Assembly: GCF_963662255.1 (NCBI RefSeq)
Contig: NC_085048.1
Span: forward strand, 103,588,499 to 103,652,498
DNA length: 64,000 nucleotides
Direction of reading: 5' to 3'
Source of the DNA: Cinclus cinclus
Taxonomy: Eukaryota > Chordata > Aves > Passeriformes > Cinclidae
Shown here: positions 38,401-50,700 of the stretch, one piece after another
How the letters are laid out: each line of letters begins with the position of its first letter
Position numbering within the stretch: position 1 is the first letter of the stretch
Translations under genes and position numbers: made by a program
Notes under the pieces: generated by a model
Seen by the model: only the letters and a program-made list of their open reading frames with translations
Databases searched by the model: none
Told to the model about the DNA's origin: nothing

Positions 38401-39039
38401 TGTGAAAGTACTTTAGTGACACCTAAATAGTTAAATTAAAAGCATGATCAAAGAATTCGTTTTGAAAGTATTTTGGTACCTGCAAATGCAGATAGGTGCA
38501 TGTTAGGTATTAAAAAAGAAAATGAGCACCTAATTACTGTTGATTTAAGAGTTTTGAAACCACAATAGGCCCCATGAGGCTCCTTTCTCTTAAGCCCCAG
38601 TGCAGAGCATTTCCTATTGTTTGGGTGTCTCTCAAGACAAAGCCAATCAGACAGGAGAAACAGCAGAAGGCCTAAAAAGAGCCCAGGCTACCTGAATCTA
38701 GCTAATTCAGATCTGGCATCTAAATCTGCTCCCAGGTGACTTCTCTAGGTTCAGTCACTTTGATCTTTAACTCTCATCTTCTTTGTGCTGTAGCTATTTC
38801 AATTCCATTAATTAGACCAACTGTAATTCCTCCTCCTGAAGTAAAATAAATAAGCAAAAATAAACCATCACACCTTCTGCTGGATTCACACCTGGCTATT
38901 TAAAATGCTCACAAAATCACACAGGGTAGAAAGTAATTGCATTACATTAAACTGATATCCAGAGTCTTACAACAATTTTCTTTGTTTCCATGTAATATAT
39001 TTTTTATAAATGTATTGGAACTCTTTTCGCACTACTGAA
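35460..39039. other. Unique non-coding DNA with a (CAA)6 microsatellite
   Basis: No gene or transposon is recognised. A perfect (CAA)6 lies at 37104-37121. Open frames up to 93 codons (36099-36453, 36834-37179, 37352-37582) overlap others and have no domains. Confidence 0.5.
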
Positions 39040-39070
39040 AGCTTTCTTCCAACTCTGTTGATTCTATGTG
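39040..39070 (+). mobile_element. Possible tiny CR1 3'-end remnant
   Basis: CTTCCAACTCTGTTGATTCTATG resembles the last bases of CR1 (CCTTCCAAC, a short spacer, then ATTCTATGATT). Only about 30 bp is alignable by eye and the upstream sequence is not recognisably CR1, so chance similarity is quite possible. Confidence 0.25.
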
Positions 39071-42000
39071 AACACCTCCCTTCATCATAGCTGTTATATT
39101 TTATATTAGCAACCTTTTATGAAAGTTTTTCTTTACCTGGTGCCTTGACACAAACCAAGCTTCAGGTTTCTAGAATGAGCTTACATTGGAAGTTTTTCTG
39201 TGTTTAGTGTTTCTGTGTTTCATGCATTTGAAGGCATGAAAGGTCTAAGGAAAGTAGGTGGTTTCACTCCAATTTACAGCCATGTTCTCATTGAAACTAT
39301 AGGCTGTGTTTTCAGCTGCATCCATGTGGAAGCCTAAAGCAACATCAGCTTTAATTACAAGTTCATGAACTGCATTTACATTCTGTTTCTGTGTATCCAA
39401 AGCTTCACATGAATGTGGGAGGACAAATTGTCTGGCATGAGAAGAAACAGAGAGATTTGGAATTATGATGTGCTGAGCAGAGAGGGAGCAACAGTGGAAG
39501 AGCCACAGAACCTGTGTAGGCAGCAGAAGTGAGAGTGGGGCATCTCAGGTGTGAGACTGGGTCCCACAGTGGGACTGGCAGCTCTCTGTGAGGTCAGTGG
39601 GACTGCCCAACAGAGACCTGGGGAAAACAGCCAGTATTTCTCTAAAATCATAACCACCCATGAGTGCATGGGATGGATTTCATCACAGTGTACATAAGGA
39701 CAGGAGAAGTGCTGAGTTCCTGTCCAAGTTCATTGTTCCTGACCAAACATCTTGTCTTTTATGGACGTGTGGGGTCTAGACAATGGGTCTGCCCATGGCT
39801 GCAGCAGCTGCTGGGCCCAATCTCTCTTTCATATCCTACAGATTAATAAAGCTGGTGCTAAATGACCTTGGCTTGAGAGTGATGCAAGTACGAGCGTGTG
39901 GTGGCACATACGACAAAACTGGGCTGGGCCAGAGATGTGCACATCCCTGCAGCCATGTCCTCTGCATTGTATTCGTCACCAGACTGAGCAGTCAGAGCTA
40001 TTGCAGCTTTCTCCCACCATCTGCTGGGCCTCCTGTGTGAGGAGCAGATCCCTCACTCTGCCCTAAGTATTCTCCAACAATGACTTCAGTCAGTGCCTCC
40101 TCAGGACTCAGAAGTCAGGCTCTTTAACTCAGTCTCTGTCCATCAAAGAAATTATTTTCCCTTCCCAGGTCTCTTCTCCACATGCAGGTACTTGAGTCCT
40201 CCTGTAGCTTGGTTTGAGCCAACAACTGCAGGACAGCGACAATGAGGTTGGGTTGTTCTGCGGCATTTTATGTTTTCTCGGCACATCTCCTCTGCAATTG
40301 CTAATTTATTAGAAACGAAACTGAATACTGTAACTGCAATTAATATTTCCTTACTATTCTTCAAACAAAGCCATTGGAAATGTGGGTGAATCTAAGGGCA
40401 TTGTGTTGGTTCTTTCCATAAAATCTAGTGCTGACATGGGTACTAAATAAGGACTTTTTAAATATTTACATGTTATTACTAATAGACATGTTATAGACAT
40501 AAGCAATAGACAATAGTGTTTCCCTGATAAATCCCTATAAATGTATCTTTATTGCTTTTATGTTTGACTTTTTTTTAATTGGCACATTCCTAGTGGCATT
40601 TTTCCATCTCATGAGGAGCGACAAATGTCCAGTTGTTTTTTTGACTAATCTTCAAGAACAGGATGGTGTGCTGGGTGACAGGAGGTATCTTACTTTGAAT
40701 TTTTAGTGGTGATGATGCCAGTAATAGCAGGCAGGTGCTTCAATATCAGTGTCTTTGTACCAACCCTTGGAAACGTCCTTAAACATCCTGTGACATTTTT
40801 AGCTGTGCTGACTTTCCTTGACACCTCTTAGTGGTTGGTTTGGTACATCTTCACCCAGGACAAACATTCAGTGTCACCTTTCTCTGCTTGTCATCGCTGT
40901 CCCAGCCTGCCCCGACCACATTTACATTGATTAATATGTTATGCTGAGTAGTGAACCCTCCCCAAACTTTGTATAACTGCATTTCCTCTGCAAATGACAA
41001 TGGCTCAGTTCGACTTCAGACCTAGTTCTTTCAGAGATGCATCAAGGTCTTCCTACTTTCACACTCAGAAGAGTAAAGTCACTGATCTGAAACCTTGTGA
41101 AACACAGCCAAGATTCTGGCTTTAAATCAGTGTTTGTATTGGAAGAAAGTATAAAATGGGGACAAATTGCCTCAGGGAAGTTAGTGCAGCCAAGGCCCAG
41201 GTTGTTGTAGTTAATTTCTTTTGTGTGGTCAGAATCCCTGTCCTCTGCTGAACATGAGGAGGATCATGTTCCTCTCCCTTTTATATCAGGAGTTATCAGC
41301 AGCAAAGGATCATCCTTCCAAGAATTATGGTTCTTCATCCTGGTCTTTAAACTGTATTTTAGTGAGAAGGTACCTATGGAAAACAAGGGCATTTTTCATA
41401 TTCTAACACTTACTCCACATGCAACAAAATGGAATTGCATCCCACTTGCCAAGCTCTGTTCCTAGATGCATATTCTGATAAAAATCCTTTCTTATCACAC
41501 TTTCCCCACGTTTTCAAAGCGCTTCAGAAGTGTTGTGGGATCTGCTGGAATGAGGTGTTGTTATTAAAGGTGTGCAGGTGAAACCATCTATCTTGATTTT
41601 TCCCCTTATCCACTGGGGTGGACAAATCAAATCTTTTGTCGCTTTGGGGGGTGGAAAGAAGTAATTTTTACTAAATTTCACAACAGTAGGCTGAGGAAAT
41701 TATCTTCCTATTTCTGCTGTGTCTGGCATTCAGCTTTAGTTGGTCTCAGGTAAAGATTTTAGCTCTGTACTCCTGCATTGCCTTCCTTCTCCAGAAAAAT
41801 TAATTCCTTGCAGAAACTTGTGTGCTGTTTGAATTTTTGCATGTTTAAATGTTCTATGTGAAGCTGTAGCAATGTCTTAGGCACATAAATTTGAAGAAAA
41901 CATTAAAAAAAATCCCAAATCCCGAAACCCAGCCTCAGTACCTGTGCAAGAGATCTGGTGCTATGGAGCTGCTGCACCCCTTTTGTCTGAGTCTGCTGTG

Positions 42001-44072
42001 AACAAGAACTGAGGCACTACAAATCTTGGGATGAAATCCATCCTTTCTTGCCAGCTTATGTGGTTTTCTTTCAGCATCAAATGATTTGAACCGTTGCAAA
42101 CTCTTCCACACAGATGCCATTAGATTTTTGACCATTTCTTGTCATGCATGATGAAGAATTTGTGCTGGCAAACCCCCAAAATCCAGCTGATAATTCCATG
42201 AGGTCTGACAAAGCAGCAGTGACCTGATGGTTCTAATGCTGCTGGGTTGTGGTGCTATCCCTCTGCATTCCAGCAAGGACATGAAACCTGGAGCAAGCAG
42301 CATTTCCTCCTACTGTAGCTTTTAAAGTATTTTTACTTTGCAACTGTCTAGTTCATTAAAAAGGGTTTTCGAGTTCCCAGTAACAGAATTACTATTGACA
42401 ATTTCATTAGAACCATAATTCCAGCATTTTCCAGGAGATCCACTGTGGTCCATGGTCACAGACTGTCCATCTCCAGTATATTTACAGCTCCTTGGATTCG
42501 TCCCCCTCAAATTCTGAAGGGCCAAACCCACCAGTTTTTGTGAAGTGGATTTTAGCCCTGAGTTCCCCCAGCCTCAAAAGTTCTTGGAGAATTACAGAGC
42601 TGTCAGCTGCTCTCTGACTGTTCCCATGGCTGGAAAGATCCTTCATGTGCAGGTGTGCTTAATTTATAATTGTGATTTATAGACAGCAGTGCAGGGCCCA
42701 GCCTGGCAGGTAAACACCAGTGAGCAGCACAGCTTCTGTGGGAGCTATAAACACACAGGGAACAGTTTGTGAGGGATCAGCAGCTGTTTGGGGTCCAGCT
42801 CCTCAGAACAGAAGCTGTCTGGACTCTCCTGTGTCAGCTCCCTCTGCCCAGACAGGCATTGCAGTGTTGGGATGAAGTGCTGCCCTCTGACATCCCAGGT
42901 GTTCATGATCTCCTCTGCCTACCATGACTCAGGGGATCCTCAATAGTAAACTCAAATACAATTCAGATAAGGTTTTGTGTTTCTAAGTTATTATTGTTGG
43001 ATTTACAGGCTGTTTGTCAGGAGGCCTTTATAAAAGGACAAAACTAACAGTAGAAAACCAGGAAAGGAAAACTCTCTCCCCCTCTGATCACAAAGTCATC
43101 CCTGTGTGGCAACTTCTATTTCAGGGAGACTTTCAAACTTGGATTAGGACACAGCAATAGGAGACTTACACTTTTCCTTAAAGGCAGTTTGTATGTGAGC
43201 TTCTGAAAGTTCAGATCTTTGCAAAAAAAGTTTTCTGAGTCATTTAGCATCACTTTTTTTGGGTTTGTTTAGGGGGGAAACATTTCAAGAGTATTATGTA
43301 AAGAAGGAGCAATCCAGCAAAGCATATGAGAAACCGGTGAAGTCCTGGCCCCAGTGATGGGGAAAGCACAGTCTGGAAATCAAGTCCCTTCAGACCCGAA
43401 AGTGTATTTATTTGATGTTTGGTGATAACATCAGTGTTCTGTTTGTACTTGCTGGCAGCATAAAATTGGCATAGAAAGGAATATCGTTCAGAAAGAAATT
43501 GACAGCTCATGCAATATTTCTATTTAACAAAGAATAAAGGAGATCAGAATTAATTTGGTGTTCTGTTAACTTCCACAAACACTCCCTAGCTGAAGTATGG
43601 TGTGTTTTCATTTAGGGTGGGTTTGCACTGGAGTTAAACAGGATTTTAAGATCCACCAGATAGTTCGGGAGAGAAGCACTTATTTCCAGTTGTGTTTCTC
43701 AGTGTTTTGAACTGAATGGTTTCTATCTCCAGCTCTCACATTAAGACTGATTTTATTCCAAGTTGATACTCTAGAAATAATTCCCTGGAAACACTTTTAA
43801 AAAATTGCTATATTTGACCAAGAAGGGGAAAAAAACCACCCCAAAACCAACAAACTAACACCCCACTTAAAATCAGCCTTTATAGTTTGAGTGTAAGTTG
43901 AGTCAGGTGCTTTCAACAGGTGCCCCTTGTTAGAGAGAAACCAAACCTGGGCTCTGGAAGCAAAGAAAAGTCCTGGGCAGAGTGGGGTCAGGCCAGTGCA
44001 ATCCTGGTTTTCAACCTTTCCAGAGGGGGTTTTGGTAGTTAATTGGACAGCTGAGCTTAGTTGATGAGATTG
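39071..44072. other. Unique non-coding DNA
   Basis: Five kilobases with no gene, RNA gene or clear mobile element. The segment at 40240-40560 is AT-rich and mildly CNE-like. Short frames are scattered on both strands, none with a recognisable domain. Confidence 0.5.
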
Positions 44073-47000
44073 TAATTAATTAGACTTTATTTTAAAGTCA
44101 CTCTGTAGAGTTTTGTTTGTCAGTTTTCTACAAATGCAATTATGGAAAGCTAGATTTGATTTTTAGACTTTCTCCAGGTGGAGTGAGCTGGTCTTGACTC
44201 AAAAGTCCTGTCTGCCCCTGGTGGATCCATGGAGAACAGAGAGGTTCTTCTTCTAAGGTAAGTTTGTGTCTTATATGGAAGTTTTTCAGCATTGTTTGTT
44301 GGCTACACTGCGTGGTGCATATTATTGGAAGATTTATGTTGGGTTTGTATCTGGCTTTTTGAAAATTAAGTCCACATCAGTAAAAACCATGGAGTTAAAT
44401 ATGTCTGTTTTTAATGAAGGAAATAAATGTATTCATAAGACATTAAAAAACAACTTAATGCTGAGGAGAAAAGGAGTTCTCTGTTTCCAAAGGCAACTAA
44501 GGATATTATTTTGGTCTTTAACACTTTGAGAAGTTTTGTGTTTGGGTTTTAGCATTGGGAGTGGGAAGTGCCAGAAAACAATTCCTTACCTAAGTTAATA
44601 TTTTGGTTTTTTTAATGTAAATTGCTAAGTGGTGCTTTGAGATGGGGTAGTGCCCTGTGTTATAGAGGTCCTGAAGGGCTGAGCAGAGAAGTCTGGTGTT
44701 TTTGCTTTAGGGCTGTGGATGAGGGAATCCAGGGAGGAGAGAAAATAGCCACAATGTGAGTGTGATGAGGGGGGGTGGCCGATACCAAGCCCTAACGAGG
44801 TGTAGGTTTTGTTGTGTAGTTGCAAGCTGGGGGCAAATTGATACTTTCTTCTGACTCTACAGACTGAGGTGAAATTTGTGGATGTTTTTAGCTGGAGTAT
44901 GTTAGAAGTAGAAAATCTGGTCAAAATAATTGTGGGTGGTTAGTTTAGAAGGAATTAGTTTGTGAGAGGCACTTGAAAAGAATAAAAGGTTGTGAGGCAA
45001 TCATTCTTCTCCATACTCACCAAGTGTTGAACAAGAAATAATTGACTTGATTGTTAACAAGGTTGGGGTTTGTTTTTTTTTTGTAATTATTTTTAGTGCA
45101 GATGTAAACTCTCTAACTATAGGGATGAGCTTCTGAGAGCAATTGTATAACCTTGCAATTAGAGGTGTTAAATAAGAAGATGGAAAAACATGTGTTTAAA
45201 AATCATGCAGATACACCTGAACCTGATTCAGGGCCTGAGGATGGACTCTCCGATCTCTCAGGATCCTTTCCACCTTGATGTTCCTGTGTTTTTTGCAAAC
45301 AGTATTCCATTTTGTGGTAAAGAAGTTAAAATGGTGACTGTTTTCAGCAGCATGTGTTTTATCTGTTCACATAGTCCTTAATCCCTGGGTTTACTAAAAG
45401 AAAATCCAGACCGAGCAGGAACTTTTAAGGGAGGGCGGTGCTTCTGTTTGGGTGAAACTTTGTCAGACTGCTGGGCTGACTGAATTACAGGAGAGAGAGA
45501 AAATTCTATTCTTAGAATCACTGACCAGGTAACACCTGTGGGTGGCTTCAGGTGGAAGTAAAGACCCACAATCCCAGGCACCTATTTTTATTTATTTTTT
45601 TTTTTACCTAGTTCTGGGAGGGGAGAGTCTGAGGTGTGTAATCCTAGGAATTGCTTGCACATCTGTGCTTTCCCCTCCTGTTTGAGTGAGGTAGTGTTTG
45701 TTGTTCTCTACATAATGAAAGTCTGGATGCCTATGTTCCACTCACAGGTCTTAGAAGCCTGATGGGAAGTAGACTTTAACTTGTCTCCTACTGTCCCTTA
45801 CTGAGCCACCAAAAAGCAAAAATATGGTTGAAAATGAGGGAAATCAGGGCTGGAAGTTGCACTCTGTGTTTTTTCAGGTGTTCTCTTTTCCAAAAAAACC
45901 CTTTGTTCCTATATCTGCAAGCTTTGCTCACTTAAAACAGTGGCACAGAATATTTCTGAAACAATGGGATGGTGAATGCACTGAAGTTGTGTTTCAGTCT
46001 GATTCAAAAATCATTTTATGGAAACTATTTCTGCTTCTTGGTTTGTTATTTTCCTATCTGTAAAAATAGAGTTCAGGCTTCGGGCCAAATGAATTGAAAA
46101 GTTGTGTATCATGTTTTGATCACTGTTATTTGTAAATCAACTAAGTTTTAAGATTCAGAAGGTAGCTAATTAATGTTAAATGTTGGGCATGAGGAGGTTG
46201 GTTCTGCAAGCTTGTGTATATGTCGAAGTATTAGAAATTTTTATTGTTAGAAAAGGAGGGTAAAGGAATTAATTCACTGCATAAACTTTTGCTTTACTAC
46301 TTTATTTTTTTATCTGAATGCTATATCAGTAATGGTTGATTAATTGTGCTTGATGTAGAAAAAAACAGCCTTAAAGATTTCATATGTTTTCCAGCTTTAT
46401 TAGATTCTTATTCCATGACTGGAATTTTGTTTGAAATGTAGTTTGTCACCTTTTTAAATGGTGGTGGTGGATGACACCCATATTTTAACTTATAAATTAA
46501 AACATCTATTAATTTATATAATAAAACACCCCAAAATATTTTAATTTATAAATATGAAACCAAGCATTTTGATTGAAACTGATGGACTTTTTCTGTTTTC
46601 TCATTGTAAAATTTGCCTGAGGCTTTTCTGTTCCTGCAAAAATAAATGGTAAGGTACAAATTCTGTAACAAAGCTGGGGAAAGTTTCGTCCTAAGTCCTC
46701 TGACCATTATTAATGAAAAAAACCCCTACAGTCTGTGTTTGCTCTTGTTTGCAGAGAAATTCTGCTGTATTTTGACCTCGTTCCCATCTTTCAGCTAAAG
46801 CTCTTGGCAAAAGGTACCTACTGCTTTTGGAATTGCATTGTGAAGTGGGATCAGCATCTCCAGGCAGTTCTCCATCAGTACAACATAAATATAATTTTTA
46901 ATAGTCCATTTTATCACTGGTTTTATTTGCTGCCCCACTGTGCCATAATTGGGGATGATCTGTGCTGCAATAATTTGGATTCCCAATTTTACCTCATCCT

Positions 47001-47657
47001 TGGTCCAGTATTCTTCCTTGCCTGTCCTGGGTATGCTGGAAAGCTCTGGTGAGGAAAAGTCAGGAAGGAAAAGAAGCTATCCAAGGAGTTCACAGTCATG
47101 CATGGATTTCATGTGTGATGCTTACACAGTTGCTTCATCTCAGTGGGTTTTTTCCTCCCTTACACTCCCAAAGCTGACTCTTCCCAAGCTTTCCTGTCCC
47201 ACAGCTCCTCAGGGCCTGGCTGCAGGTGTTGCTTGGTCCCTGCTGGGGTCAGATGGGGTCCATGAGCCCTGCAGCATCTCCCATTTCCATGCTCTCAAAT
47301 CTCTTCCCATACCTGTATCAGCTGACCTTTGATCCAGCAAACAATTCCCTGTTCCAGTTGTTGTTTGCTGCCTGTGTTGGACTGTGATAGGAGCATTCTT
47401 ACATCTGTACATGTTAATCTGCCCATGCTGAGCTGTGCCCCTGGGTGGCCTTGTCATCCACAATCAGTGTCAGCCTTCCCTGTGCTTAGTGTTTGGGCTT
47501 AAATAATCATATTTTACTTCTCGGAGACATTGCTTTGCAGCAGACCATGGAATGTCAAGTGGACATTATCATTTGTTTGGCCCTGCTTTTGGGGTGTCTT
47601 AAAAGTTTGGCTGTTTATTGAAAAATTTCCTTCCTTTAGGTAAGGAGATAAATTAGA
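44073..47657. other. Unique AT-rich non-coding DNA
   Basis: Starts with TAATTAATTA at 44073-44082. A T-rich stretch lies at 45584-45605 and an imperfect duplicated AT-rich motif (ATTTTAACTTATAAAT / ATTTTAATTTATAAAT) at about 46482-46553. Overlapping frames at 46735-47463 on both strands have no recognisable domains. Confidence 0.5.
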
Positions 47658-47744
47658 TTTTTGTTTTGTTTTTGGTTTTTTGTTTTGGTTTTTTTTGGTT
47701 GTTTTTTTGTTGTTGTTGTTGGTTTTTTGTTTTTTTTTTTTTTT
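47658..47744 (-). repeat. 87-bp T/G-rich low-complexity tract
   Basis: Almost pure T with interspersed G, including (TTG)n units and a terminal run of 15 or more T. Read on the minus strand it is an A-rich tail-like sequence, so it could mark the end of an inverted retroposon. The sequence to its right, however, is not a retroposon I recognise. The plus-strand frame starting at 47680 encodes poly-Phe/Leu and is an artefact. Confidence 0.75.
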
Positions 47745-50700
47745 ACTGTCAGAAAATGTGACAAGAGGAATCTTGCATATTGCAGTGGCAGAAAAAAATA
47801 AAGCACTTTGTTACCTCATGTTTACGATATATCAATTTAGTTTGGATACAGACTGCTCACAATTCTGCTTTGGAGGTGACTGAGACCCTCGTAGCCCTAC
47901 ATTTCAGGGAGGGATATAAAAGGAACAGTTTCTCTCATAATGTTTCGTTATATCCATATTTTTTCTGTGTTGGAAGATGAAAAAGATAAAAGGGAAGACA
48001 CTATTTATGAAATGTAGACTTTCCATATACTGGGAGTAATGAATTTGGCATAAGCAACAGGTGAGGGTTCAGTAGTTCTCATTTTATTGCCATGATTTAC
48101 ACTTATTAACCTGTTTTTCCGGAGCAGAAATGTTCTAGATGTGAAGTTCATTGTGGTTTCTAGAGCCTGGAATTGCTCACAGCAATTAATTTTCCCTAGA
48201 TTTAAGTCGGAAAGTCTTACGTGATTTGTAGAGCAAAAGAACTTAAAGAAAAAAGAAAAGATCTTTTATTTGAAAGTCTGTGAGTTTTTTTTTTTTCCTT
48301 AGTTAAGTTTGTCATAGGCTCATGACTGATCTATAGGTAGTTGTTTGTCCTAGAAACCATCATGGTTACTGAATATATGGAATTTTAAAAAAAAATCAAG
48401 GTTGTGCTGAAATGAATGTAGTTAAAATTCAGAAAGAGAGACTCCTTAATTAACTTAATAAAATTACTAATGGAAGCATTTTAACTGCTAAATTTAATTT
48501 ACTTGTCAAGATATCAGGCTACAAAGAGGAGGGAAGAGTGGAAACTCTGCTTTCCATTATGATGTGTTCTATTACAGAATAAATTTGCTTAAAATGAAAT
48601 ATATCACAAAAAGCCATCAATGACATCTTAATTTGGAACAGCCAGTTGAAAAGTAATTAGACTGTGAAGCAATCAGTTCTAGTAAATCAGTGTTTCTCTT
48701 TACATAAACATATGTTTTTGCTATTTATAAATAGGAGAGACTTCCAGAGTCTCAAGTAGCAAGGACTTTGATTGTGTTTCTACTGTATGTGTGTTCTATT
48801 TTACATCACAAAACTGTCAAAACAAAAGGAGTTGGGGCTTGATTGGGAATTGATCCAGGGAAATGCTGGAGCAGAGGTTTCATTTTAACTGCTCCCTTTA
48901 AAGACATGGCTCCCTGGGGCCTCCTGTTCCCACTGACAGAGGTTCATCTGTGATGGCAGATTTTCTTTCAAAATTGCCCTAAACCCACTTCTAGCAAAGT
49001 CAGAAATTAGAGACACTGGGCAAAATTTCACCTTAAAAATTCAAGTTGTCTATTCCTGCATTTATCCTTCTAAGACCCTTGGTTTGGATGGCCATGAGTG
49101 AATCCCATATTCTGAGGACAGGAGTGTTTTCCTATGGAAAGGCAGCTTAGCACACCTGTTGTGCCTGGCATTTAAAGTTGGTGTCATGGGATCTGATCAA
49201 TGCCAGGAACTTCACTCCCAAATGGAGTGCAGTGTGAATGGAAAGGATTAATTTTATTTTTCTGAAGGGGGATGGTTGTGGCAAGGGAGGAAGGAGGAGT
49301 TCTGCTTCAGAATCATAGAAGTTTAGAATCATAAAGTGGGAAACTCTTAGGCTGTTATTTTTACCAAGAAGTTATTACCTTTGTAAACCATACCTGAACA
49401 GCAGAGCTTTAAGTGAAATTTAAACAACAAAAAAATTAGTTCTTACATGACACAGGATTCCTGGTGCAGCTCAGATCCTCATTGGTTTGAGCTATTTTGG
49501 TGTTTTCCTTACAGTAAAATCTTTGAGATCCGCAGAAGTGCTGCAGCTCTGGTCTGAGTGCCACCACTAGGGTGGGGAAATAGCTGCTTCCGTTTGGATT
49601 ATTGCTTGGGGCAGGACTCTCTAAAAGTTAGAGGTACTTGTAGGTGCTCTGGCAAGTGTCAGACCAGCATTAAATGATGTTTGTGAGTGTGCTGAGAGGG
49701 AATACCTAAGGAACTAAAGCAGCAAAGTGACGCCGGTGGTGAAAACTGAATTCTTCAAAGTCCTTTCGGCTGGGAGTTCCTCTCTGCCAAACAGCCCATT
49801 AGTTAAGAGTGTATTTTGTTTTTCATAGTTTAAGATCAATTTACCTGAGAAATCGTAACTGCCACAGTTTTCGGAGTCAGGTTTTGTTTTTCCCAATCAG
49901 GGAAAATAAGGCTCTGTTAGTCTTTGAAGCTGAATTTGACTGCATGTGATCCCCTCTGCTGTCCCAGTGCCTCGGAAGAAATGCCAGTGGCATAATTTTG
50001 AGCAGTGCTCAGAAGGCAGCTGGGATTAGAGCAGCTTCACATGCACACAGCTTGGGTGCAGCAAAGTGTGCAAGCTCTTTAAACCCAAAGTTGTTATTCA
50101 GAGTGTACAACTGTAAAGGAAAGTGTTACAGTTTAACACAGGGCTCTTGGGAATGTACTTTCAGTAGATATGCTGTTTATAAAGCAGCTTTTTTTTGCAA
50201 GCAGCAAGTTTATTATTAATAGTTCTAATTTAATCTCTTTGGTTTTAAATGCATATATTTTTACCAGTGATTTCAGAAGCTAAGATGGAGGCATTAGTGA
50301 AAATGAATCATGTTCTGTTAATTGTTGTGAGCATTCTTCTGAAAACTTTTATCATTGAATGCATTTTATCTTTTATGTCACTGGAAAATAATTCTTTGAA
50401 GTGCATCTCTGTATATTTCATAGTGGTGGTCCAGAACCGGTGGAAGTGCACAGATTTTTTGCCTTTAACCTGTGTTGATCACAAACTAGTTTGGGATCAC
50501 TAAAATCAAGTTGTTCTTTTAGTTCAGGAAAGCTCTGTTGATTTCCTTAGTTGGCAGCAAGTTTCACATTTTTGGGGGCAATAGTGATGAGTTGCTCCAA
50601 CTCCTGGAGCAGGAGAGGCTTTACTAAGCAGAGCAGATGTGCAGGCTGGAGTGCAATCCCTAATTACTGCCTCCTATAGTGCTATGTTCTCAATTCTCTA

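Noticed and set aside
47680..47883. Plus-strand frame with a Phe/Leu-rich start like a signal peptide
   Set aside because: The hydrophobic start is the translation of the T/G tract at 47658-47744.
49312..49340. Two AATCATA motifs resembling a CR1 terminus
   Set aside because: No adjoining CR1 sequence follows; the match is only a few bases.
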